This document shows, piece after piece, positions 10,853 through 23,016 of a stretch of 64,000 bases of DNA (positions are counted from its first letter, which is position 1; every line of letters begins with the position of its first letter). The DNA lies in contig JAIXMQ010000016.1 of NCBI GenBank assembly GCA_025716855.1, forward strand, positions 372,001 through 436,000. The letters run 5' to 3'. A program made the translations under genes and the position numbers. The notes under the pieces were generated by a model that had not been told where the DNA came from, made no database searches, and saw only the letters and a program-made list of their open reading frames with translations. Origin of the DNA: Pilaira anomala. Taxonomy: Eukaryota > Mucoromycota > Mucoromycetes > Mucorales > Mucoraceae.

Positions 10853-13201
10853 ATGCCAACATTTGTAAATGAACAAGTAAAGAAACTAGATTCGTCCTTA
10901 TCAAACCAATTCAAACTTGACATCGACGCGAAATCACTTGATAAATCCAACTTTACAGAAAAGGACCAGTTTTTATTCCAAGCAACACAAGCACTTGATT
11001 TTTCAAACAATACTTTACCTACTTTTGAAAAGGTACAAGAATACCTTGAAAACTATCAAACAACTTACAAGGGTGCCCGTGCCAGCTCTCCTGAAATCGA
11101 ATGGCTCTTTGTTGCTAAATGTACTATTGCCATCTACGGTCAAGTCTTTTCTAACGTATTAAACTCGACTTTACCTATTTCGGAAACCATTGATTATTGG
11201 AACGACATTCATGGCAATACTCTCTATGAGATTTATTACGCGTTACAAAGTAAGTTTTAATTCATTTTGATCAGGATTCATAACTAACAGCATAAAAATA
11301 GTTGCTCCTTCTCGTATTTGTTCTTTATTAAAGAACACTGCCGAGAATATCCATGGCTCATCATCCACTGCAATGCAACATGTAAAATCTCTCTTTTCTT
11401 CTACCGACTACCTTCTATCCCAACTATTCCCTATCCATACCAATCTCTCCTCAAAACCAACAAACAACAACTTTTTATACAACAACAAAAAAGAACCTTT
11501 TAATGCCTTAAATTTCTTTACTCTTTCTTCGTTCCATAATCGTCCTCTTTTGCTCGAAGTCATCCGTCACGAAGTTGCTTTAAAAAAGACTTTGCTTCAA
11601 CAACTTCGGTCTCAACAAGCCGCCATTTTAGGTGTCTTATTATTAACTCCTCCTCAATTCAATCAAGGAGGACAAGCCGATTTTGCTAACTCCATGGCAA
11701 CTCAAACCAAGAGTTGTATCAAGACAATTAAATACATTATGGAATCTCCTATTATTCTTGGATCTTCTCAACAACAAGAAGAAGGTACACATCAAATGAA
11801 CGTACATGACCTTCAAAAACATTTAGAATCTATGTCCGATCCTCATTATAACTCTGTATCCGATGCAACCGCTGAATTATACAATGTGGTCAAGACCTGG
11901 TCATCTACCTATCATCGTAATTTACAATCGGTTCAATCTGCTTACGGTATCCCTTCTGCTGTGACAAGGTACTGGATTCCTACCGTGGTCTCTTATTTCG
12001 TAGGTAATTGGGCAATTCGATATGGCTTAGAGCGTAAAGAAGATATTATTCATTGTGTACAGGAACTTGGAAAGACTGCACATGATTTCATTTTAAATTG
12101 GGTCTGGAAACCGGTTCTCAAAGTATATGAAACAATTCGACTCAAGGATCAAAGATTAAGTCTTTTAAGTAAACAAGGTCTTCAAAGTGATTTGGATGTA
12201 AGTCTTCTTTTTTTTTAAAAAAAAAACAATTTGTATATTCATCATCTTTTTGTATAGTCATTGGAGCGTATGATGATTGGATTTGCTAAAGATAATTTAC
12301 ATTTATCTGAATTGGAATTAAATCGTTTATCTTCTGATATTCGTGAGGGCAACATGTCCGTTTTATTAAAAGAATATGAAAAGGAAATCAAGGTATAAGT
12401 GTAAATCGATGGTGTTTTTTTTTTTTTTTTTTACAAATATTCATACTTTTTTTTCTTTATAATAGAATCCATTAAAAAACGTGATTACCGGTAAAATACA
12501 AAGATTACAAATAGATGAAATAAATACCTAATATAAATTATATTTTTAGGTGATCTTTTACAAACCATGCTTATTCAAGTTCAAAAGACAAAAGTAGATG
12601 TTGATCTTGCTATGTCTGCATTAGATAAACTTTTGAAATCCAATGAATTGAATTTTGCCTTTTTAGGTAAATTTGAGTTTTTTATGCTAAAAAAAAATGA
12701 AACGTAACTTAATTTCTTTATATGCTTAGCTGTTGCTCCATCCATGTTACTTACCTGGGCTTCTGTCTCTTGGTTAAAGAATACTTTCCAAGGAAGATCA
12801 CAACAAAAGATGAAAAAGACTGGATTACCTATGCGAGAGACATTAAGGTACATACAAAAAAAAACAATATATATATATATATATATTTTTTACTGAATAT
12901 AATGAAATCTCTTAGACGCATTGAAAGACAGTTAATTTATAATAACAATCAAAACGAATTTAATGAATGGGCTCTGGAAGACAATACCACCAACAACGCT
13001 CATCAGATAGAATGTGAAACTCAAGGTATTTTATTATGTGAAGTACATTTATTACGTGCATACGCTTCTTCATTACCCCTTCAAAACTCTACTCGGGCAC
13101 GTTTTGTAGAAGATGTACGTGATTTAGAAAACCCTAATTTAACAAGCGAGCAAAAGATCCAAACAATCGCTAGAATGCATCGTTTCTGGTCATTTTTATA
13201 A
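10853..13201 (+). CDS. NCA2: NCA2 family mitochondrial membrane protein
   Basis: In yeast, Nca2 is a mitochondrial protein that affects expression of the mitochondrially encoded ATP synthase subunits 6 and 8. My model has seven exons: 10853-11249, 11302-12197, 12258-12392, 12466-12490, 12550-12666, 12730-12847 and 12916-13201, giving 657 residues with all phases closing. Recognisable family blocks are [18 protein letters not shown] at the end of exon 1, the aromatic segment [20 protein letters not shown] (a likely membrane helix), the block [19 protein letters not shown], and [19 protein letters not shown] (a second hydrophobic helix). Exon 4 is only 25 nt. The F1 beta and delta genes lie about 36 kb downstream, too far to imply joint control. 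Confidence 0.9.
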
Positions 13202-13324
13202 ATATATATTTTTTTTTTACCCCTGAACAAATTAAAATATCGTATATATATATAAACCATATCCTTTTTTTTTCTATTTTTTTTTTCTCTCTCTTTACAT
13301 TATACATACAAATCTCAAAAAAAT

Positions 13325-13630
13325 ATGAAGTTCTCCATTATTGCCACTCTTATCTTCTTTGCTCTCTTTACTGTAACTACACATGCTTTACCAGTTGAAT
13401 CGAGTATCACTCAAGTAAATGATCAAGGGACTGTAGTGAACCATATCTCAGGTTCTGGTGCAATCGCCGTTAGCTCTGTAAAATCTACGCATGTGGTGAT
13501 TGAAAGAAGAAGAGCAAATATAGATGATGCTGTTGTAAAAATGCAAGGAATTGGCTCTTCCTATTACGGTGAAATTAACTCAAATGTATACTATGTAGTT
13601 TTATTGATTTCTTTTGTTCTTTTATTATAA
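13325..13630 (+). CDS. Small secreted, probably GPI-anchored protein
   Basis: A 101-residue protein not recognised as a known family. It has an N-terminal signal peptide (hydrophobic core about residues 4-20, likely cleavage after HA, residues 20-21) and a polar Ser/Val-rich middle of about 65 residues. A C-terminal hydrophobic run (VVLLISFVLLL) follows directly at the end with no basic tail, preceded by small residues around SNV. This is the layout of a GPI-anchored surface protein. It has no cysteine. A TATATATATAAA stretch at about 13243-13255 lies about 70-80 nt upstream of the ATG. It sits between NCA2 and a convergent small gene. Confidence 0.7.
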   Translation: MKFSIIATLIFFALFTVTTHALPVESSITQVNDQGTVVNHISGSGAIAVSSVKSTHVVIERRRANIDDAVVKMQGIGSSYYGEINSNVYYVVLLISFVLLL

Positions 13631-13704
13631 TATTATTTTTCATATTCAAATAAATAAAGTTTTTTTTTTATTTATTTTTTATTCTAAAATTATAATAATC
13701 TATT

Positions 13705-13950
13705 TTATTGTAAGTTACAGGAGGAATTCTTCTTTTTTTCCAAATATTCCTGATATCTTTTCTCTCTAATAATACGCATTTCGGGAGTTTCATATTCCAT
13801 ATCGAGGTACTCACTATCATCTTCAAAATCGGTTTTATAAACTGAAGGAGGTTCCATACTTGCGTAACCATAGGTTCGTGGTTTAGTTGCTCTAGGAAGT
13901 TCAACTTTGGTGTAAACAAAGGCGGGCTCTTTAACAGGAGGTGTTGACAT
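13705..13950 (-). CDS. Small hypothetical protein with possible CaaX-type C-terminus
   Basis: An 81-residue, single-exon protein, Pro- and Tyr-rich in its first half and ending in a charged helix (MRIIREKRYQEYLEKKK). The last four residues are CNLQ: a cysteine at position -4, Leu at a2 and Gln at the end, compatible with farnesylation, and a Lys-rich stretch precedes it as in prenylated membrane-anchored proteins. There is no signal peptide. The family is not recognised. It converges with the small secreted-protein gene, with about 75 nt between the stop codons. Confidence 0.6.
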   Translation of the reverse strand: MSTPPVKEPAFVYTKVELPRATKPRTYGYASMEPPSVYKTDFEDDSEYLDMEYETPEMRIIREKRYQEYLEKKKNSSCNLQ

Positions 13951-15954
13951 TTTTTTTTTTGAAATTGGTGTAGTTTAATGTATTTAAAATAATAATCTAA
14001 ACTTTTTATAAAAAAGTCTACATTATATATACAAAAAAAATACATCTCATTATCATACGCTATATATAATTGACCAAAGTACCCAGTTGTCTCATTATGC
14101 ATTCATCTTTGTTGTCTCTTTGTTTGTCTTCTTCCAAGAAAAAACAAAACAATTGCCACCAAATGCAACTCCTTAAAAATTTTAAATTGTAAAGTATGAT
14201 ATCAAATGTTGTAAATAAAATTACTGCTGACGCCATTCAACTACTTGTTTAAGTCGTCTTTCATAATGGACTCAGGTACATAGGTATTCGATATACTTAC
14301 ACTTTTATTGCCGCAATGTAATAAAAACTAGTAATATACTAACAGACTGTTCAATTAAATTTTAGTGGTTAAAGAAAAGTGCTCATAGTGAATTAGGAGA
14401 TGATAAAGTGTCAAAATATCTTGATTTAGAAGATATTACAGCCCCCCCCCCCTCTTCTGGTTGTGTGGCAAGAGTTTAAACCACATGTGTGAAACAACAA
14501 GTTGGCTGGTGAGCCCATCAAAATTCATTTATTTTTGTGTCAAGCGGTGTAAATAAACATGCGAGTTTATTGTTCTATTGTTACAATATTCAGTTTACAA
14601 CTCAAAAAACTGTAACCCAGTTCCCTCAACTTATTCAACAATAATCATCTAATCTTGTAATGAGGCCCTTTTTTTTTTAGATATAAGCATTCCTGTATCA
14701 TTTACAAAACGTTTTTCTATTGCTGAGATATAAATACATATATTCTACAATTGAAATTATTATAAAACTTCATACTAAGCAAAATAGCTTCATATTTTAA
14801 GTTCAATGTAATACCAACATATTATGTCTTACCTGAAAAAAGGTTCTATAGGCCAAAAGCATTGCACTGTATCTCACTACCAGGATTGGTCTATTTAACT
14901 AATATAATGCTACATAAGAATCTCCTTTCTAAACGGGGTAGTTTAATTCAATTATTTGATCACTCCTTAATTAGGTTCTTGATCTATACTGTCTTTGTTG
15001 TGTCATGACTTTGTATATTTTTTTTTGAGCTCGGTAGTATTTTATCTCTAAAAATGTATGTTAATCACCTTTTCTCATGCAAAAATTAAACTTTACTTCA
15101 TTAAACTTATTTCCTATTTCGTAGCTACTTGAAATACACAGAAAACAGTAACGTTGATTGATTAAATGAATGAAATATAATTGCATATAGCGATATATTA
15201 GAAGGAAAAAAAAAAAGATGATACAATAACTTGACGTAGTTACTGCTATATTTATTGTTCGCTAGTAAAGCATTTATACAAATATATATATACAAGAGCA
15301 CCATCAGTTCCTGAAAATAGTGTAGTAGCATTTACATCACATGGTCAATTATTTATAGCAGTAAGGTTGTTACACAAAATTAAATAGATTTTACATTTAT
15401 TCGAATTTTTTTTTTTTTTTGAAGCGCATTCACGATCCAGTTTTACTTTACAAGATATTTGTGGCGGGAAATTGTATCAGTTTAGTAAGGATCGGATAAA
15501 TGAAAGATTTTCTTTTTGTAGATTAGGTAATTTGTAAAACAAAGTATTAGTTTAACAAACACTTTATATTTCTTCAAAGTCGCTTATTTTATTCAATGGA
15601 GGGATTATCGCTTTTCTTTCAGTGGTTAATCCTTTCCTTCTTTTTGTGTTACAATCGCACAACAATTGGGAATTTATAAACCTAAATCCCGACCATCCCC
15701 CTACTTTTTCTGTATAAATTAACCTCTTTCAATTCCTTTTTCGCTTCTTCTTTAATTTCTTATTGAGCAACCAGACTAAAATATGAAATAAATATAAAAA
15801 GGGAATAAGAACAAAAAACACATAAAATTCTTTTTTACCTTTATTCTATCCTTTCCTCTCTCTTTCATTCTACTTAAACTCTTTCCCTTCCTTTTAAAAA
15901 AAAACCCCCCTCAATAGATTCTTTTCTTTTTTACTCTTTTTTTCTTATTTCAAA
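13951..15954. other. 2-kb intergenic region between divergent genes
   Basis: No convincing exon on either strand. A run of about 12 C bases at 14442-14453 is unusual in this AT-rich DNA. The last 100-150 nt before 15955 are strongly pyrimidine-rich (CT tracts), typical of a fungal 5' leader for the protease gene. Confidence 0.45.
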
Positions 15955-17496
15955 ATGAAGTCTTTATTCATCATTGCTTCATCATTGATACTCTGTTTGT
16001 CAGGAATATCTGCAATCGAAGATAAAAAGATTATAAGAATACCTATTAAGCGAACCAATACACCCGTCACTCAAAACAAATATAATAAGCGATCAACGAC
16101 AGCACCTTTAATCAATGCAGGTGGATTAGAATATTTAATTGAAGTAGGCGTTGGATCCCCATCTCAGATTTTCAACTTGACAATGGATACTGGAAGGTAG
16201 TTAATAATAAAGCTATTCTTTTTTGTTCCAAATGTTTATTTTTATTTTAATATTTTCAGTGCCGATTTTTGGGTTACCTCAACTGCTTGTCCAACCACCA
16301 TGTGCCCACATACACGTTTCAACAGCGCTAAATCTACTTCGTTCAAAGCATCAACAACTAAATTGGATATTGAATACGGCACAGGTACAGCAAAAGGTGT
16401 TTATGGTACAGATATCGTCACTGTCGGTTCTCTCTCTTTAAAATCTCAAGTCATCGGTCTAGTCTCTGACACTGCCAGTATTTTAGTAGAATCCGATGTT
16501 CATCGTTCAAACGGAATCCTCGGTCTTGGGTTCCCTGATCTCAGTACGAAAACTGGTGAAAAACCTGGTCACTTCGTCATGAATCTTTATCAAGAAAAGT
16601 TAATTTCTGATCCCGTCTTTTCTGTCTTTTTAAATTCTCAATTTGTTTACGGCAAATCCGGTGAGATCTTTTTGGGTGGGCTCGATACCACAAGACATGA
16701 TCCAAAGGATTTAAAATATGCTCCTGTTGTTTCTTATGATTTTTCTTCTTATTATATCGCTCCAAACTTGGGTTCCAATGCCACAAAGCCTGGAACTTAT
16801 TTGTATTGGGCTGTGCCTGGTCAAGGTTTCGAGACTTCTACTGGATATAAAACACCTAAATCTGCATTACAACCTTACATTTTAGATACCGGTACCACAT
16901 TAACCTACGTGCCTGCTGCAGTTGCAAAAGGTATTGTGATGTCTGTTACTGCTAATGCCAAAACAACTACATACGACGAATTTAATGGTGTCTATCGTGT
17001 CAGTTGTAGCTTGTATAAGAAAAAGGGTACTACCGTATCATTTTTAGTCTCGTCCTCAGTAAGCACTGTCTCTACTACGCCTATTACCGTTACTATCCCT
17101 GTTTCCGAACTTGTCATACCAATGGACGACGAATTAACACCCGAAACAGCACAAAGTTGTATGTTTGGTATTGCTCCCTCTCCTCCCGGTTTAGATTTAA
17201 CAACAGCGGATACTTGGATTCTTGGCGAGGCTGTTTTAAGATCAATTTATTCTGTGTACGATTTAAAGGAAAACAGAATTGGTTTCGCTAAATTATCCAG
17301 TGGTGCTGCTACCAGTAATGGAAACACTACTACTAATGATAACAACAACAATGGTGTTTCAGGCATAACTCCTAAAGACGAAGAAGATTCATCATCACCT
17401 AAATCATCTGAAGAAGACACATCGTCCGCAACTACACTTATCCCTTCTACCTCAATGGCAATTGTATTATCTGTAATTATGATGTACTATTTATAA
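15955..17496 (+). CDS. Secreted pepsin-family aspartic protease, yapsin-like with GPI-type C-terminus
   Basis: Two exons, 15955-16196 and 16260-17496, give 492 residues. There is a signal peptide (about 1-20), then a short basic propeptide with a possible Kex2 site KR at 45-46. The mature domain has catalytic Asp78 in DTGS (codon split by the intron) and Asp290 in DTGTT, the A1 family pair. TACPTTMC is the usual small disulfide loop after the first motif. The C-terminus is Ser/Thr/Asn-rich and ends in a hydrophobic tail (SMAIVLSVIMMYYL), consistent with GPI anchoring as in yapsins. It probably processes or sheds cell-surface proteins. The subfamily is inferred from the architecture. Confidence 0.9.
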
Positions 17497-17720
17497 ACCA
17501 ATAAAAAAAAATACAATTCTTGTCCTAATGTTATTATTTCTGTAATTTTTTTAAAAAAAATACTATTAAAAAAATACAACAGACAATACATATATGAGAT
17601 AATAGTCATAATGTAACTAAATAATATTGTTCTTTATTGAATCTATATGTATAAATATGGTATAATAAATAAGTATATATGTATAATAATAATAAATGTT
17701 TTCTATGTATCGTGTTTTTC

Positions 17721-20700
17721 TTAATGCTTGTAATTAAGCCATAAACTGACACTATCAGGGCCTACTAATTCACAGATGGTGGCAATTAACACTTCTATTT
17801 CAACAGCCAACTGTTCTGAGTTCATTAAATAACAACTAAAGTAGGTATATTCTCTTTCACCTAAATGTTCATATCGCATTGCAGGTAATTTTCTTGCCTT
17901 GTTTGTCAAAATACGTCTTGCTTTGGTAGGTCGCAAAACATAAGGAGGTAAAGGTGCTTTATTTGTGAGTGCATTTGAGCCCAAATGAAGCGAGATCAAA
18001 TAAGATGAGATCATCTGTTTTCTTTCTTTCCAAGTATCTGCTACAACCTTTATTCGCCAATCAAGAGGTATTTTATCAAGCGAAAATTCCATTTGAAGCA
18101 TCAAACTCAATATGTTGTCCAAGACCTGTAATATATGTAGATATTTTTCTTCAGGGAAGGTACCTCGTAATGCGGGTTCAAATCGACTTTGCTCCAATAA
18201 AACACGTTCACCTTGAATCTGTCGACGGATTGAGGCAGCTACTGACCTAAACAATTTACGATTTTCTGCTCTAACATTCTCATCTTGTGGAGTTGTTTTC
18301 AATAATAAGGCAAGAAATGATGAATATAGTGCCCCAATTTCACTCAAGGTATGCGATATGCGGTGGCGTAATATAACACGACCAGTTTTTGGATAGGGGA
18401 AGATACTGACAAGCATTGCAACAAATACACCAACTAACACATCCACTGTTCTCTATATGCATAATGCTTAGATTAGTATACATGCATGTGAAAAAAAAAA
18501 CGGAGACTACTTCTAAATTCTGTTTTTTTTTTTTTACCTCCCATGTAATGACATAAACAGAAACAGGAACACCATTAGGTCTAAAAGCATGTGTATATCC
18601 AATAACTAGTTTAAAATTAGTAAGCCGCAATTATTTTCTCTCCTACAATTCTCCTAATTCCTTCTCCTTTGTCCAAAGAAATATATATACAAACTTACTA
18701 AGGGATAAAGTGATTAAAGAAAAAAGCCCAGTAGCTTTCCAAAATTTTCCATGGATATAAACTAACCACCATGGTATATTGACAAGAAAGCTCAAAACAA
18801 TTAATCCTGGTATACTCCCTCTACTAATTTCCCAAATGACCATAGCTTCTATTGCACCAATAAATGTACCTACTGTTCTAGTCATAGTTCTGTATAATAA
18901 GCAAAGTTAATTAGTACCTTGAATATATATATATATATATTTATATATACTGACTCGTACTTTACCCAAAAAAGTTACTTCCAACAGATGGACCCATCCA
19001 AATAAATGCTACAACTACGGCCCATTGTCCTCTTACTTCGTTATACCAGCCTACCGAAGATTCTAAAAATCCAGGTAATGATAAGCATGCAACCACAGAT
19101 GCAGCACGAAAGGAAAAGCTTATATCATCCGTATACAAGTATTTCATAAGAAATACATAAATTTTGTAAAAAAATCGTTCTCTAGCAGTCTCAGGGTAAT
19201 TAACATCTGGATCATAATACACCAAGGGGTCGAGTGTATTCTGTAGCCAAGGATTTACACGAGGTTTTGCGCTTTCTGAACGATTATATGGATGTCTATC
19301 ATGGTGTTCTTCTGGTGAATGTGCATGTCCACGGTTAGGTGTATCTATCTTGTATATTTCTCTCCCACCATTTTCTAAATCCGTTTTTTTTTGTCGTTCA
19401 TCTCGTTGAATAGTAGCACGTCTAGATAGAGTTTTTTGTAAATCCAATGGTATGTCGTGATCGGCAACAGCAGCAGGGTTATCTAAGTCAAAGGGTTCAT
19501 CCGACTTGCGCTTCTGAGAAAACCATTTTCGAATAGTTAAATGAGGCCACCATACCTTTTTTTCTACACGTATCTGATCCAGTTCGTAAATCAAAGAGCT
19601 TAAAGTATATACACATTGTGCATACGCATGCAGATTGAATTGAAACGTCAACAATAAGAACAAGATTCGACGTGGAACACCTGATTTTGCATAAAGCTTT
19701 TCTAGACCGACTAAACGATGCTTGTAGAACTTTTCCATAGCTGCAAGTAATGGAAAAGAGTGATCGTTTAACCTTGCGTATTCAAATTCTAATGCCTCCT
19801 TTTCCTCCCTTTCAGCTCCAACTTTCCATCGATAATAACTTTTATAAAAAAAGGGCTTATCTTGGTACCTTGGGTCCAGACCTTGTAATCTTCTTAAGCG
19901 CTTTATAGATTCCTTCAAAGCTACCGAACAGGCATCTGACAACTCTAAATAAGATGGTTTTACAATATTCAGGACATCATCATAATCTTGACGCCAGTAC
20001 GTCATAACCTTCATTGAATCATCCCGTTCCGTCCTTCTCCTTCGGGTACATGATGTTCTTTCGCTTGAAGTTGAAGCTGAAGTTGAAGTTGAAGTTGAAT
20101 TTGAACTATCGTCTCTAGCTGTAGGAGGGAATTGGGGGGCGACAGTATCGACCAGATCTACATCCGAACTCTCATCTTTTTCTTCGTCTGAAGTCACTTC
20201 ATCTTCGGATGTTCCTCCATAAAAACTACGGGGTCTTTGTGCTAAATGTAAATCTCTCCCGTACTCATCGTGATCGTCTTGCATTGTCTCCATATCTTCA
20301 TAAACCCTTGCCTCTGCCTTCCGCATATTTTCTTCCATTGCTCTACAGAGTCCCAATCCTTGAATAGGTATCTTTAAAGCCTTGACAAGTGAACTGAGCT
20401 CACTTACATCTGTAGGTGCAATGTAGTTGTACGAAGGCTCTCGTCTAACCATACGTTTCTTTTGTGACAGTGTTGATATCATAGTATCCACAGTATTGTG
20501 AATACTAGCTAATGAATAGGTTATACTAGGATTTTCAGATCGTGAGTTGACTTGAAGAAAAGAGGACACTTGACGTTCTGCGATACCGTCTATTTTCTCA
20601 ATTACTCGAATCAAATGTTGTACAAATATGCGGGTGCTATTTTCAGGGAAGATCAATAAAAAACAAATAAATATAAGTGAGAACCCGACTAAGATCGAAC

Positions 20701-21384
20701 ATAGCGACTGTAACTGTAAATTTTTTTTTTTTTAAAAAAAAAAAAAAGAATCGATAAGAAAAATGGTAGGGATTTTAATTAATACATATATCTTACCGTG
20801 ACGAGGGGAGAAAAATCTTTATCTTTTACAGCCGAAGTTAAACTAATCGCCATAATTGTAGCCGACAACATACCACCCACATTCGCTTGTTCTAAATTCA
20901 CTCGAACCATATTCAAGATAAAGCAACCAAGTACTAAGAAGAAGGCAAGAATTGCACATACCCTTGGTTGAGCTAACTCGACTGCATCAGGATTTCTTAC
21001 CAAAGAAGCCAAGTATTGACCAAGGATGGACCAAGCAGCAGAGATGGAACACATGATACTACCTATAAGCACATCTTCCCCAATAAATCCATAGGATTTG
21101 TTCGGGTATACGAATTCTACAGCTACTGATCCCAGAATTGCACTTACACTACTCAGTTCACGTATGGGTTCAATCATGAGAAGCGACAGAGCAATTGTTA
21201 CTGCTATGTTCGCCTTTATAATTTTGACCCAGATTGGCCACGTCAAGCTATTCCAAATACCAATTAATCTTTCTCGAATTGTTTGTAAAGGTAAGATTCG
21301 ACCGGATGTAGTGGCTAATCGGAACCGTTGTCGGCTTTTCGATGCTGTCTTATCTCGAGAATTCTTCTTTCTAGATTTTTTCAT
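17721..21384 (-). CDS. Bre4-like / FUSC-type multi-pass membrane protein
   Basis: Five exons on the minus strand: 21384-20797, 20713-18966, 18889-18699, 18605-18538 and 18452-17721, giving 1108 residues with phases closing. The architecture is a basic N-terminus, a cluster of hydrophobic helices (about 45-215), a long cytoplasmic region with acidic and Ser/Thr-rich low complexity plus charged helices, a second helix cluster (starting FRAASVVACLSLPGFL in exon 2 and continuing through exons 3-5), and a C-terminal helical domain. This doubled-TM layout is that of fungal Brefeldin-A-sensitivity protein 4 and related aromatic-acid-exporter/FUSC-superfamily proteins, whose transport substrate is generally unknown. 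The doubled TTACAG at the exon 2 acceptor allows a 6-nt alternative. Confidence 0.85.
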
Positions 21385-21679
21385 TAAGGTATAATATAAA
21401 TGACAAGTAAAATATGTAACAAAAAGAAAAAGAATCCTTTTTTTTTTAAAAAAATTTAGTTTCAGTTTTATATTTTTTTTTTTTTTTTTTTTTCACTTTT
21501 TTGTTTTAAAATTCAAAATATTTATTACATCATCTTGCTAACTAGTAACCGTTTTATTAATATTTATTTTCTCCGTCGCTGTTTCCTTCTTTCCGAGAAA
21601 CAAGTTTAATGTTTTTTTTATTATATATATATAAGAAAATGAGTCTAATTATGTGATTTGAATAATAAAATGATTTGTT

Positions 21680-23016
21680 TTAAGGTTTTCCATGGTCTTT
21701 AATGGCATCAGCATTGCTTTGACTGGAAGATGACATAGGAATGATATCCTTATTTTGAGGTGATTTGTTGGATACCGTTTTAGCAACCGCATAAACTAAA
21801 CCTGCAATAAATCCAACAATAATAGCTGTGATATTTCCAAATGTAGCCTTATCACCAAAGAACATGATACCCGATGCAGCAATAGGTAATTTATTTAATG
21901 CACCTACCATTGAATAGGTTGTAGATGAAGTAGTGCGAACACACCAGGCTGAAGCGTAAGACATGGCGAAAGCAGAAACACCTGAAAAAATCATAGCGAA
22001 AATCATCTGTTGACGCATTTCAGTTGGGCTATATATATATAAAATAGTACCATCAATAAACATCACACATGTACATATTATTTCAACTTGTACTACTTAC
22101 AAATTTCTGGACAAATTGTCAGCCCCCCAATCCTCAAAGATGAAACTAGGGATAATTAAAAGAGGGATTGATAAAAGATTGTTGTAGTAAACTGTATCGA
22201 AGTCTTTAAAGTTGGTGAGCTTAATTCTTTTACGCATATAAAGGACGAAAGCGGCCGAAGCAAGACAATTGGTTGCCATCCAGAAATATCCAGTCATAGT
22301 TGTATCGAATTCAACAATTTGTGATAAAGTGTCATTAATATCTGTCCAACCAGCAATAACAGAAGAAAAGACCTAACAAATATATATGTATATATATATT
22401 AATAGGCCTATACATATGAATAGCTATCATAGAGACAAACTTACCATTAAACCAAAAGAGATCAACATTAAACGTGTTACATTACCTCCAAACCAAAGAA
22501 CTTCTCCATAAGCAATCAAGATAATGGTCAAGTTTTTAAAGATGGTATAAATAGGAATGCGAAGGAATTGAAGCGCTTTTGAACCTGTATAAATCATGGC
22601 CACAAGTGAACCTGCAATAGGTAGCCATTTACGGGCTTCTTCCTTATCGAATCCACGAAATTTGATGAGTCCAAAGAACTTGAATGATTGCAATAATATA
22701 ACTGTAACTGCATTCTATTAGGTAAAACGTAAGTATACTTATTTATATTTTTCAATTGCATTTTTTGAGATGAGTATATATATACCTGAATAGTAAGTAA
22801 AAGGAAGTTCATATTGAAATCATATCCACTCAAAACAAATTTATTTGTTACAGTCATGAGTATAGAAGCACAACAGTAGCTTGCAATAGGAAGTATTGCT
22901 CTCATAGCAGGCGATAACTTCAATCTTGAAGATCCTATTATGGTTTGATTAGAGGAGCCATTATTGTCAAGGTCTTGATCAATGACAACCTTGTAATCAG
23001 GTTTAGTTTCGCCCAT
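21680..23016 (-). CDS. VRG4: Golgi GDP-mannose transporter
   Basis: Four exons: 23016-22786, 22714-22445, 22372-22101 and 22028-21680, giving 373 residues. It exchanges cytosolic GDP-mannose for luminal GMP in the Golgi, supplying mannosylation of glycoproteins. Two nucleotide-sugar recognition motifs of this family are present: VYYNN (about 228-232, the FYNN-type motif) and GALNKLP (300-306, the GALNK motif). About ten hydrophobic helices are visible, with an acidic, Asn/Ser-rich cytosolic N-terminus and a short polar C-terminus. Neighbouring genes encode other membrane or wall proteins, but nothing suggests an operon-like link. Identity is secure; paralog assignment is not possible here. 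Confidence 0.93.
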
